Assembly: GCF_001552555.1 (NCBI RefSeq)
Contig: NZ_BCRK01000015.1
Span: 1 to 57,829, forward strand
DNA length: 57,829 nucleotides
Origin: Nocardiopsis trehalosi NBRC 14201
GTDB lineage: Bacteria > Actinomycetota > Actinomycetes > Streptosporangiales > Streptosporangiaceae
Reading direction: 5' to 3'
Of the stretch, positions 9,051-16,411 are shown piece after piece (the stretch's first letter is position 1; the number at the start of each line of letters is the position of its first letter). The position numbers and the translations under genes were made by a program. The notes under the pieces were generated by a model. The model saw only the letters and a program-made list of their open reading frames with translations. It made no database searches and was not told the DNA's origin.

Positions 9051-9604
9051 CGAGTCGACCACGGTCGGTGATGCTACAACGGGACGACGGCCGGGGCATC
9101 GTGTTTTCCGCCCGCCCGGTGCAGGGTCGCCGCCGAGGGCGGCGGGTGGTGGGGTGGGACCGCCGGGGTGCCGGGCAGGGGGGCACCCCGGCGGTCGGGG
9201 GTGGCGGGGAGGGGCGGCGCTGTGGCGTGCGCGCGCCGGGCTCCGCCGCCGCCGGTGGACCGCCGGGAAGGGGGCGGCGGTCCACGTGCGGGGATGAGCG
9301 GGGATGGGTGGAGGGGGTGGGGGGGCGACGGTGGGTCCCCGGTCTCCCCGCGCGGCATGGGAGCGCTCCCATTGTGCTCGCATCGCCGCGCCGACGGAAG
9401 ACCGGGGCCGGCGGCCGCCGTCGTGTCGATCGGTACCGCCGGGCGCCAGTGTGCGGTGCGTCACGCTCCTCCGTCAAGACCCCGAAAGACGGGTGGTTCG
9501 TGCGGATGCTCGAGGGGTGGACCCGCCCCGCCCCGACGGGGCGGGGCGTCCGTGTGGGCACCGGTGTGTGGACCGTGGGGACGCCCGGCGGCGGGGCGGA
9601 AGTG
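9051..9604. other. Gene-free gap containing an orphan CelR/CebR-type operator
   Basis: About 550 bases upstream of the APH gene. I see no ORF with protein-like composition. The only clear signal is a perfect TGGGAGCGCTCCCA at 9358-9371, which has no glycoside hydrolase or sugar transporter beside it. Confidence 0.5.
9358..9371. promoter_or_regulatory. Perfect CelR/CebR-type palindromic operator (orphan)
   Basis: TGGGAGCGCTCCCA is identical to the 14-bp site known for the LacI-family cellulose-utilisation repressors CelR (Thermobifida) and CebR (Streptomyces). It lies about 310 bp upstream of the leftward APH gene and about 230 bp beyond the 3' end of the leftward tetR-like gene, so no obvious target adjoins it. 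Confidence 0.7.
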
Positions 9605-10321
9605 TCAGTCCGCGGCGAGGTAGGTGAGGCCGAGGGTCGCGGCAAGGTCGTGCAGGTGCTCCTCGTACACGGGCTCCAGGTCGGTGTAGGCGAAGTCCAG
9701 TTGGTGCAGGACCTCCATGCACAGCAGCCCGTACAGCCTGATCCAGCAGGACAGGAAGACGTGGGCGGCCCCGGGTGGCAGGCGGCCGTCGATCCCGGCG
9801 GAGTAGGCCGCCACCTGTTCGCGCAGGGACGCGGGCAGGTCGGCCGGGTCGGGCGCCGGGAAGGGTCGGGTCCGCCACAGCTCGACGGTGAGGTCCAGCA
9901 GGACCCCCTCGAAGCGGAGGGCGGCCTGGTGGCGCGCCGACTCGGGCCGCCGGTTCGGCGCGGCGATCGGGCGGGCGAAGATCCAGCCGAACTCGGCGGG
10001 GTGGGCGGTGGCCCACCCGCGCATGGCGCGGCAGACGGCCAGGACGCGGTCGTCCAGCGGGCGGTCGGCGAGGTCGTCGCGGGCGCGCTCCATGGCGGTC
10101 GTCAGCTCGCGGAGGAAGCCGGCCGTCACCGCGCCCACGAGCTCGTCGTGGCCGGCGAAGTAGTGGTACAGCGCCGGGCCGCTCATGCCGACCTCCCGGG
10201 CGACCGCGCTGATGGTCACCGCCGCCGATCCCTGCTCGACCAGCAGCTTGCGCGCCGCCGCGTGGATCTCCTCCAGCGTGGCCTGCCGGATCCTCTGCCG
10301 CCGGCCGGCGGGTGCGGGCAT
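9605..10321 (-). CDS. TetR/AcrR family transcriptional regulator
   Basis: A 238-residue regulator. The N-terminal helix-turn-helix spans about residues 10-55 (RQRIRQATLEEIHAAARKLL, AVTISAVAREVGMSGPALYHYFAGHDEL). The C-terminal ligand domain resembles the WHG-type TetR_C_13 group (RAMRGWATAHPAEFGWIFARP). ATG 10321 was preferred over 10360 because GAGGAGGGG lies four bases before it. It is divergent from the 33-aa ORF/flavoprotein unit and probably represses it and itself. Confidence 0.88.
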   Translation of the reverse strand: MPAPAGRRQRIRQATLEEIHAAARKLLVEQGSAAVTISAVAREVGMSGPALYHYFAGHDELVGAVTAGFLRELTTAMERARDDLADRPLDDRVLAVCRAMRGWATAHPAEFGWIFARPIAAPNRRPESARHQAALRFEGVLLDLTVELWRTRPFPAPDPADLPASLREQVAAYSAGIDGRLPPGAAHVFLSCWIRLYGLLCMEVLHQLDFAYTDLEPVYEEHLHDLAATLGLTYLAAD

Positions 10322-10419
10322 CGCCCCTCCTCGTGTCTCGTACGCTGTCGCGTCCGTCATTCTACGGGGTGTATGTTTCCTTACGACCTCTAAGTAATCT
10401 AGACCATCTAAGGAGAAGC
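10322..10419. promoter_or_regulatory. Divergent promoter/operator between tetR-like gene and flavoprotein unit
   Basis: A 98-bp spacer, AT-richer than its surroundings. It contains TAGA-CCA-TCTA (10400-10410), the palindrome TCTAGA (10398-10403) and TTAC-N9-GTAA just upstream. These short overlapping dyads sit directly before the AAGGAGA ribosome site of the rightward unit and are candidate TetR operators. Exact half-sites cannot be fixed by eye. Confidence 0.45.
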
Positions 10420-10521
10420 ATGTCTCATCTGTGGTGGATCGTCCCTGCGGTGATCACCCTGGTGACGGCCGTGTGGTGGGGCCTGTCCCGGCGCGCCCAC
10501 GTCCGGCGCGGGACCGCCTGA
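10420..10521 (+). CDS. 33-residue single-span membrane peptide
   Basis: A short ORF, MSHLWWIVPAV onwards, with one hydrophobic helix (residues about 4-22) and a basic C-tail (RRAHVRRG). It has a strong AAGGAGA ribosome site, and its TGA overlaps the ATG of the next gene (TGATG), so translation is probably coupled. It could be a small partner of the flavoprotein or mainly a leader ensuring coupling. I do not recognise a family. Confidence 0.6.
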   Translation: MSHLWWIVPAVITLVTAVWWGLSRRAHVRRGTA

Positions 10522-11264
10522 TGGCCCGCCCCATGCGCGACCGCCTGTTCGGCAAGTACGCCATGGACGCGGTCGTCACCGTCGCCGAGCAGGTCAACCC
10601 CGCCATGCGGCGCATCCGGTTGGAGACCGACCGGCCCGTCGCATTCCCCTACATCCCCGGTCAGCACATCCGGATCCAGTTGCTGGACCCGCTGTCGGTG
10701 GCGGGCATCCTGCGCCCGGCCGAGACGCTGCGCACCTACACGATCTGGGACCTCGACGCCGACCGGACGGCGATCGAGCTGCGGGTCCACCTCTACGCGG
10801 GCGACGGCATCGGCCTGAGGTGGGCGCGCGCGGTGGAGGCCGGGGACCGGGTCGTCTTCTGGTGGCCCCAGGGCGACTTCCACACCCGCGAGGCGGACTT
10901 CCACCTGTTCGTCGGCGAGGAGACGGCCGCCGCCGCCTTCGGGCCGATGATCCGCGGACTGGGCCCCGCCGCCCGGGTGCTCGGCGTGCTGGAGAGCGCG
11001 TCCCCCGAGCACGACCTGCCCATGCCCGGCGACCCGCCGCTGCTCCGCGTCCACCGCGACGGCGCCCCCGCCGCCGCCTCCCGGGTGCTGACCGCGGCCG
11101 TCGCGGGCCTCGACCTGCCGGACGGCGCCGGCGCCGCCTACGTGGCCGGCGAGGCCCGGACCTGCCAGCTCGTCCGCGACGTGCTGGTGCGCGGGCACGG
11201 CTGGCCGCGGACCGCCATAAGGACCAAGCCGTTCTGGGCCCCCGGCAAGCGGGGCCTGCACTGA
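10521..11264 (+). CDS. Siderophore-interacting FAD-binding protein (SIP family)
   Basis: A 247-residue FAD/NAD(P)H oxidoreductase of the SIP/ViuB family. IPGQHIRIQLLD and RTYTIWDLD form the FAD-binding block of the N-terminal barrel, and LFVGEETAAAAFGPMIRGL opens the C-terminal SIP domain. AAYVAGEARTCQLVRDVL and a final basic KPFWAPGKRG tail are family-typical. It probably reduces ferric-siderophore or another acceptor in the cytosol. Translationally coupled to the upstream 33-aa ORF and divergent from a TetR regulator. Confidence 0.87.
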   Translation: MARPMRDRLFGKYAMDAVVTVAEQVNPAMRRIRLETDRPVAFPYIPGQHIRIQLLDPLSVAGILRPAETLRTYTIWDLDADRTAIELRVHLYAGDGIGLRWARAVEAGDRVVFWWPQGDFHTREADFHLFVGEETAAAAFGPMIRGLGPAARVLGVLESASPEHDLPMPGDPPLLRVHRDGAPAAASRVLTAAVAGLDLPDGAGAAYVAGEARTCQLVRDVLVRGHGWPRTAIRTKPFWAPGKRGLH

Positions 11265-11296
11265 CCGCCGCCCGCCCCCCGACCCCTGGACCGACC

Positions 11297-11752
11297 ATGA
11301 TCCTCGCCCGATCCCTGCTCGCCGCCGTCGCCGCCGTCACGGCCGCCGGCGCCGTGCTGGCCGACCTGGTCATCCCCGACCTGGCGGCGCAGCACGCCTT
11401 CAACCCGGCGTGGCCGCCCCACGCCAAGTTCCACGATGCCCAGTACATGGTGATGACCGTGCTCCTCGGCGTCCTCGGACTGGTGCTCGCGCTCCGCCGC
11501 GACCGGGGGCCGCTGCTGTGCGCCGCCGCCGTCCTGGCCACCCCGTGGCTCGGCATGCTCGGCGCGCTGCTGTTCCCCGGCACCGCCACCCACGATCCCG
11601 AGTTCGCCGACCGCACGGTCTTCGTCCTCGGCCTGCACGGGCAGGTGTTCCTGGCGCTCGTCCTGCTCGCGGCGCTGCTCGCCGCGACGGCGGCGGCGCT
11701 GCGCCCATCCGCGGGGCGCCCGGCCGAGCGCCGCCGCGCGTCGGCCCGTTGA
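11297..11752 (+). CDS. Four-helix membrane protein of unknown function
   Basis: A 151-residue protein with about four hydrophobic segments: an N-terminal signal-anchor-like helix, then about 50-66, 73-92 and 115-137. The loop AQHAFNPAWPPHAKFHDAQYM is rich in His and aromatic residues. It follows the flavoprotein by 32 bases and is probably co-transcribed under the same TetR control. I do not recognise a characterised homologue. Confidence 0.7.
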   Translation: MILARSLLAAVAAVTAAGAVLADLVIPDLAAQHAFNPAWPPHAKFHDAQYMVMTVLLGVLGLVLALRRDRGPLLCAAAVLATPWLGMLGALLFPGTATHDPEFADRTVFVLGLHGQVFLALVLLAALLAATAAALRPSAGRPAERRRASAR

Positions 11753-12195
11753 GCGGTCGGCCGTGCGCCGCCACGGCGGCGCGCGGCCGCCGCGGCGCGT
11801 TCCCGGGGAGCGGTGTGCGGGGCGTTCCGGGGAGCGGGGCGCGGCGGGGTGTTTACACGGCGGGCAGGGCGGCGTACCGTGCGTGGTGGATGTGAGAGCG
11901 CTCCCAAGGCGGGGCCGCGGTCCGCCGCCGGTTCCGCCCGCTCGAACCGCAGGCGACCGTGCCGCCGACCCGCTCCCGCTGTTCCGGCACCCCCGGTCGC
12001 CCCCGCGCCGGCGCGGCGACCGCCGCCCGGCCACCGGTCCGCCGCCCGGCATCCGTCCCTCGACCGGCCCCGGCTCCCCGTCCGGCCCCTGCGCCGGCCG
12101 GCCCCGCCGGACCCGCTCCGCCGCCCGCTTCGGCGGCGCGCGGCCGCGCCGCTCACCGGGATCGCCGGGCGCCCCACGTCCACCCGAGGAGAGCC
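11753..12195. other. Control region and long leader of the cellulase gene
   Basis: A 443-base gap without a credible ORF. It includes a near-duplicate of GCGTTCCGGGGAGCGG at about 11797-11836, the promoter and CelR-type operator listed next, and then about 300 bases of predicted 5' leader ending in a GAGGAGAG ribosome site. Confidence 0.6.
11852..11906 (+). promoter_or_regulatory. Sigma70-like promoter with CelR/CebR-type operator for the cellulase
   Basis: TTTACA (11852-11857), 17-bp spacer, TACCGT (11875-11880) is a good housekeeping promoter. TGAGAGCGCTCCCA (11893-11906), one mismatch from the CelR/CebR consensus, begins about 12 bases after the -10 box, over the predicted transcription start. 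That is the classical place for a LacI-family repressor. The start codon is about 300 bases further on. Confidence 0.7.
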
Positions 12196-13215
12196 GTGAA
12201 CCCCAGCGACACGACCCCCCGTTCCACCGCGCGCGGCGGAGCCCGCCGGCTGCCGGGCCTGGCGGCCGCCGTCGCCGCCCTCGCCCTCGCCTTCACGGCC
12301 GCGCCCGCCGCGGCCGACACCGCGCCGCAGGGCGCCGCCCCCGCCGCCGACCTGCCCGACGGCACCGAGTTCTACGCCGACCCCGACTCCCAGGTCATGG
12401 ACTGGGTGGCGGCCAACCCGAACGACTGGCGCCGCCCGGTGATCGCCGACCGGATCGCCTCCCAGCCGCAGGGCGTCTGGTTCTCCGCCTACCGGCCCGC
12501 CACCGTCACCCAGGACGTGCGGCGGGTGACCGGCGCGGCGGACGCCGCCGGCGAGGTGCCCGCTCTGGTGGCCTACATGCTGCCCAACCGCGACTGCGGC
12601 GGGGCGTCAGCGGGCGGCGCCCCCGACATCGCGAGCTACAACACCTGGGTCGACCGGTTCGCGGCCGGGCTCGGCGACGCACCGGTCATCGTCATCCTCG
12701 AACCCGATTCACTCGCGCTCATCTCCTGCCTGGACTCCGGCGCGCTCGCCGACCGCAACGCCGCCCTGGCGCGGGCGGTCGGGCGGATCCACGCCGCCAA
12801 CCCGCAGGCGCGGGTCTACCTGGACGCCGGACACTCCGGCTGGAACCCGGCCGACGTCCAGGCGGCGCGGCTGCGTGCCGCCGGTGTTGCCCAGGCCGAC
12901 GGCATCTACACCAACGTCTCCAACTACCGGACGACCGGCGACGAGCGGGCGTTCGCGGCGGCGGTGCTGAACCGGCTCGGCGACCCCGACCTGCGGGCCG
13001 TCGTCGACACCAGCCGCAACGGCAACGGGCCCGCGCCGGGCGGGCAGTGGTGCGACCCGGCCGGACGCGCGGTGGGGGAGGACCCGACCGCGGCGACCGG
13101 TGACCCGCTGATCGACGCCTACCTGTGGGTGAAGCCCCCGGGCGAGGTGGACGGGTGCGCGGGACCGGCCGGGACGTTCTCGCCGGACTACGCCTACGGC
13201 CTGGCGACGCAGTAG
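12196..13215 (+). CDS. Secreted glycoside hydrolase family 6 endoglucanase
   Basis: A 339-residue protein with a signal peptide (basic start, hydrophobic LAAAVAALALAFTAAPAAAD, likely cleavage after AAA). The GH6 catalytic domain shows VAYMLPNRDCGG, IVILEPDSLAL with the probable general acid Asp, YLDAGHSGW, IYTNVSNYR and VVDTSRNGNGP with a candidate base Asp, ending AYLWVKPPGEVDG. There is no cellulose-binding module; the protein stops after the catalytic domain. It hydrolyses beta-1,4-glucan outside the cell. GTG start after GAGGAGAG. Regulated by the CelR-type site upstream. Confidence 0.93.
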   Translation: MNPSDTTPRSTARGGARRLPGLAAAVAALALAFTAAPAAADTAPQGAAPAADLPDGTEFYADPDSQVMDWVAANPNDWRRPVIADRIASQPQGVWFSAYRPATVTQDVRRVTGAADAAGEVPALVAYMLPNRDCGGASAGGAPDIASYNTWVDRFAAGLGDAPVIVILEPDSLALISCLDSGALADRNAALARAVGRIHAANPQARVYLDAGHSGWNPADVQAARLRAAGVAQADGIYTNVSNYRTTGDERAFAAAVLNRLGDPDLRAVVDTSRNGNGPAPGGQWCDPAGRAVGEDPTAATGDPLIDAYLWVKPPGEVDGCAGPAGTFSPDYAYGLATQ

Positions 13216-13241
13216 CGCGTCGGACCGGGGTGCCGGCCCCG

Positions 13242-13273
13242 GGGTCCGGTGCGGCGGCCGCCGCACCGGACCC
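13242..13273 (+). terminator. Terminator of the GH6 gene
   Basis: A perfect 32-bp palindrome with arms GGGTCCGGTGCGGCGG and CCGCCGCACCGGACCC and no spare loop bases, starting 26 bases after the cellulase stop. Confidence 0.7.
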
Positions 13274-13309
13274 GCCCGCGTCCACCGGCCGGGGACGGCC
13301 AGAACGTTC

Positions 13310-13763
13310 AGGAGGACCCGTCGGCGCACCGCCGCATGGCGGTGGCCGGCGCGTGGTCGTGCACGTCGGTGGGGGGCGGGCATGGCGGCCACGATGTCCT
13401 CTGTACGCCGGGCCAGGGCCTCGGCGGCCAGGCGGTCGGCTGACAGGTACAGCCGGTTGCGCCGGGTCCCCTCCACGGCGAGGGCGCCGACGCTGTCGAT
13501 GTCGCGCCCGTACCGGGCCCGGGTGGCGTCACCGCGCTCGGCGGTCGCCCGCATGTCCCGGGTCGCGGACCCGTCGGGCGCCCATCTGATGCTGTTGGCG
13601 CCGACACCGGTCGCGACCATGCCCGGGGTGAGGACGCCCGCGCCGATCGGCGGCCCTTCGTGGTCAGGCCCCGCCGCAGCGCCTCGGTCAGGCCCATGAC
13701 GGCGAACTCCGACGCGGTGGTGAGGATGTGGCCCTCGGTCCCGCGCTCCAGCATCCGCGGCGG
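13310..13763 (-). pseudogene. Decayed short-chain dehydrogenase/reductase
   Basis: Reading leftward, one frame gives MLERGTEGHILTTAS joined directly to EFAVMGLTEALRRGL. An intact SDR would have about 18 more residues there, including the YxxxK catalytic pair. The next recognisable SDR block, GAGVLTPGMVATGVG through RTEDIVAAMP, is in another frame. So the remnant has lost its NAD-binding half, suffered an internal deletion and at least one frameshift. Boundaries are approximate. Confidence 0.7.
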
Positions 13764-13906
13764 TCCGCCCTCTGCGTGAGGTCGTGCTCCAGGCCGCCGA
13801 CATCGCCCTGTCCGCGCTCGATTGACGGCTGCGGCGGGGGAGGGCCCGGCCCGCCGCCCCGGGGGGTCGGGGGAGCGGTCGCCCCCGGGGCGCCGCGCGT
13901 CGGAGG

Positions 13907-14383
13907 TCAGTCGCAGATGTAGGTGTGCCAGGTCCGGGACGTCCCGCCGCCCAGGTCCTGGAAGTGGATCACGCCGCACTGGAAGTTCTGCCGGATCTCG
14001 CCGCCCACCCTGTACTCGTAGGACGTGGGGTAGCCCACCGTCCCCCGCTCGCAGCCGAGGCTCGCGCACCAGTAGTCCCCTATGTACCCCCAGACCGGGA
14101 AGGCGCCGGTGCCCGCGGACCAGTAGACCGTTCCGTGCTCGAACTGCTGGCGGCGGCCGTGCTGGTCGGGGTTGACCAGCTCGACCGTGAGGGGGCACCC
14201 GAGCGCCCCGCCGGGGCCGCCCATGTGGAGGTAGGTCCGCTCGATGTCGCCCCCGACCTGAATCCCGTCGGCGCAGTAGGGGGCGGCCTGCGCGGGCGAC
14301 GCGGTGACGACGGGGAGGGCGGTGGCCACGGCCAGTGCCGCGAGGCCGGCCGTGATCCTCCGCCGCGTTCGGGTCTGCTTCAT
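13907..14383 (-). CDS. Secreted LGFP-repeat protein
   Basis: A 158-residue protein with a classical signal peptide (KQTRTRRR, then a hydrophobic stretch ending SPAQAA). The mature part carries LGFP-type repeats: GGALGCPLTVE, RRQQFEHGTVYWSAGTG, GTVGYPTSYEY and RQNFQCGVIHF. LGFP repeats are found in actinobacterial exported proteins linked to the cell envelope. Four or more Cys residues suggest disulphides. Catalytic activity is not evident. GGGGA precedes the ATG. Confidence 0.78.
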   Translation of the reverse strand: MKQTRTRRRITAGLAALAVATALPVVTASPAQAAPYCADGIQVGGDIERTYLHMGGPGGALGCPLTVELVNPDQHGRRQQFEHGTVYWSAGTGAFPVWGYIGDYWCASLGCERGTVGYPTSYEYRVGGEIRQNFQCGVIHFQDLGGGTSRTWHTYICD

Positions 14384-14684
14384 GGTTCCCCTTTTTCCGA
14401 TTGCTCCTCCGCGCACCCTGCCGCGTACGGACCGTGATGGCCAGTGCGTGGCCGGTGTCGGACGCGTGCCGCCGGTCCCGCGCCCCCCACCCGGAGCGGG
14501 CCGAGGGCGAGGGAATCTATGCCGTAAAGGCGACCGTTTCGGAAATTCCACTTCGAACGCACGTCCTATCCGGGCGGCGATGGCGCTACCATGGCGCCGC
14601 CCCACCTGGCCGGACACCCGGGTCCGGACCCCGATGGCGGCCGCACGGCGCGCGGACGGTCCGGCGCCGCCCCAGGGGGAGACC
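14384..14684. other. Divergent intergenic region
   Basis: About 300 bases between the LGFP gene and the monooxygenase gene, with no plausible ORF. The part around 14515-14575 is relatively AT-rich and probably holds promoters. I see no clear dyad. Confidence 0.4.
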
Positions 14685-14990
14685 ATGGCATTCGGCTGCA
14701 TCGGCACCATGACGGCCCGCCCCGGCCGCCGGGACGAGGTCATCGCCCTGCTCACCGGCGGTTCCGAAGGGCTGAAAGCGGCCGGCTGCCGCCTCTACGT
14801 CGTGGGCGCCGACGCCGACGACGACACCACCATCTGGGTCAGCGAGGTGTGGGAGAGCGAGGAGCACCACCGCGCGTCCCTGGAACCACCCGAGACCCGG
14901 GCCGCCATCGCCACCGCGATGCCGATGCTGACCGGCGGGTTCTCCGGCCACCGCATGGCGTCGGTGGGCGGCCTCGGCGCGGAGGACTGA
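14685..14990 (+). CDS. Antibiotic biosynthesis monooxygenase (ABM) domain protein
   Basis: A 101-residue ferredoxin-fold protein of the ABM/quinol monooxygenase type: MTARPGRRDEVIALL at the start, AAGCRLYVVGADADDDTTIWVSEVWESEEHHRASL in the middle. Such small dimers act as cofactor-free monooxygenases or stress proteins. AGGGGGA precedes ATG 14685. No co-transcribed partner is visible. Confidence 0.8.
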   Translation: MAFGCIGTMTARPGRRDEVIALLTGGSEGLKAAGCRLYVVGADADDDTTIWVSEVWESEEHHRASLEPPETRAAIATAMPMLTGGFSGHRMASVGGLGAED

Positions 14991-15095
14991 GCCCCCGGTG
15001 CCCGCCCGCCGCCGCTCCGCCGCGCGAGCGGCCGGAGGACGAGGGCGGGCGCCCCTGGGCCGCCCGGCCCCGCGCCGACCGCGCGGGCGCCGCCG

Positions 15096-15752
15096 TCAGC
15101 CGCCGGTCGCGCCGCCGGTCAGCAGCTCCGCCACCCGGTCGGCCGACCAGGCGCCGCGCGCCCCCGGCCGCCCCGCCAGGTAGGCGCCGGTGCGCGCCGC
15201 GCTCCACTGGTGGGCGGCGGCGAGCCCGCCGCCGATGGTGCGCAGGTAGCCGGCCGACGGCGGCTCGGGCCGCGTGTCCGCGAGGCCCCAGTGGGCGGTG
15301 AACGTGAGGATCGGGTGGCCGTCGAGGTCGCCCCGGTACACGACCGTCTCGTAGCGCCCGGGGCCGAGCACCCGGCGCCCCTCGCGGGGCAGCGCCGCGA
15401 GGTCGAGGTCGGCGCCCGGGTCGCGGTACATCTCCTGGGCGGCGATGTCGGCGAACTGCCCGGCGGTCACCAGGTAGGCGCGGGCGGGGGCGGCGCCCGG
15501 CAGGTCGGGGTCGTAGAGGGCGAGTCCGCCACCCCACATGCGGGAGGCGAGCGCGAAGTACACGCCGCCCGGGAGCCAGAGGGCGCGCCGGTCGCGCGGC
15601 GGGGTCCGGTCGCGGCACCCGGGGTTGGCGCGCGCCCCGCCGGGCGGGACGCCGCCGGCGACGTAGCAGGCGAACCGGGTGGGATCGGTGTTGGCGCCGT
15701 AGGAGGCGTACCAGAGGAGGCCGGTGCGGGTGCCGTGCGCCGGGGCCGTCAC
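15096..15752 (-). CDS. Gamma-glutamylcyclotransferase-like fold protein, uncertain
   Basis: A 218-residue protein with WYASYGANTDPTRFACYVAGG near the start, recalling the YGSN motif of GGCT-like proteins, and GCRDRTPPRDRRALWLPGGVYFA after it. Homologues in streptomycetes are, to my recollection, often labelled histone deacetylase, a name the sequence does not support: I see no HDAC His-His or metal-binding Asp motifs. The GTG start overlaps the GNAT stop by 4 bp (GTGA), so the two are co-translated. Function unknown. Confidence 0.65.
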   Translation of the reverse strand: MTAPAHGTRTGLLWYASYGANTDPTRFACYVAGGVPPGGARANPGCRDRTPPRDRRALWLPGGVYFALASRMWGGGLALYDPDLPGAAPARAYLVTAGQFADIAAQEMYRDPGADLDLAALPREGRRVLGPGRYETVVYRGDLDGHPILTFTAHWGLADTRPEPPSAGYLRTIGGGLAAAHQWSAARTGAYLAGRPGARGAWSADRVAELLTGGATGG

Positions 15753-16228
15753 GGCCGGTCGGCGGCGGAGGGCGCGGAATCGGCGGCGAGGACGCGCTCG
15801 TAGCGGTGGCCCGGCCCGGTCTCCGCAGCGGGCCCGGTCGGGGCGACGGGCCGGTAGCCGGCGGCCGCGCGGACGTCGGCGGGCACCGACCGCCCCGGCC
15901 CGGCCGCCAGCCGCAGGGCCGTCGCGCCGCGTTCGCGGGCGGCGCCCTCCAGGGCGCGCAGCAGCGGGCGGTCGACGGGCCGACCGCGCCAGGCGGGCAC
16001 CACGTAGAGGCGGGTGAGCTCGAAGGTCGCGGGATCGACGGCGCGCACCCCTCCGCAGCCGATGGGGCGGCCGCTGCGGGTATCGGTGGCCACGAGGAAG
16101 ACGGACGTGTCGGCGTCCTCGGACGCCGGGCCGGGGTCGGGGCTGTCGGCGGCCTCGCGCTCCTGGGCGCGGCGCAGGCGCACCCCGACAGGGTCGTTCC
16201 AGTCCACCTCGGCGATCTCGATCCGCAC
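15749..16228 (-). CDS. GNAT family N-acetyltransferase
   Basis: A 159-residue protein with the GNAT core: PIGCGGVRAVDPATFELTRLYVVPAWRGRPVDRPLLRALEGAARERGATALRL. The acetyl-CoA pyrophosphate loop (normally RxxGxG/A) reads WRGRPVDR and is degenerate. The GTG start at 16228 was chosen because homologous proteins begin near RIEIAEV; an upstream TTG is possible. Co-directional and overlapping with the GGCT-like gene. Substrate unknown. Confidence 0.8.
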   Translation of the reverse strand: MRIEIAEVDWNDPVGVRLRRAQEREAADSPDPGPASEDADTSVFLVATDTRSGRPIGCGGVRAVDPATFELTRLYVVPAWRGRPVDRPLLRALEGAARERGATALRLAAGPGRSVPADVRAAAGYRPVAPTGPAAETGPGHRYERVLAADSAPSAADRP

Positions 16229-16411
16229 GAAATGCAAGGGTACGCCACATGCGTGCCGTCTGTGACCACAGGGTCGCTCTCGCGCGCCACGGCGGTGCGC
16301 CCGGCGCGTCGGCGCCCTGGGCCGGGCAGTGCGGGAGGGGGATGTCCGGCACGGCGCGGCCTTCCCGGCCGCGCACGCCGCGGCGGACCCGTGCGCGGTT
16401 ACGCTGGGCGG

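Noticed and set aside
9604-10393. Long plus-strand frame through the TetR gene
   Set aside because: Antisense shadow of a clear TetR regulator with a good ribosome site.
15096-15752. Histone deacetylase
   Set aside because: No HDAC His-His or metal-binding Asp motifs are visible; the YASYGAN start fits a GGCT-like fold better.
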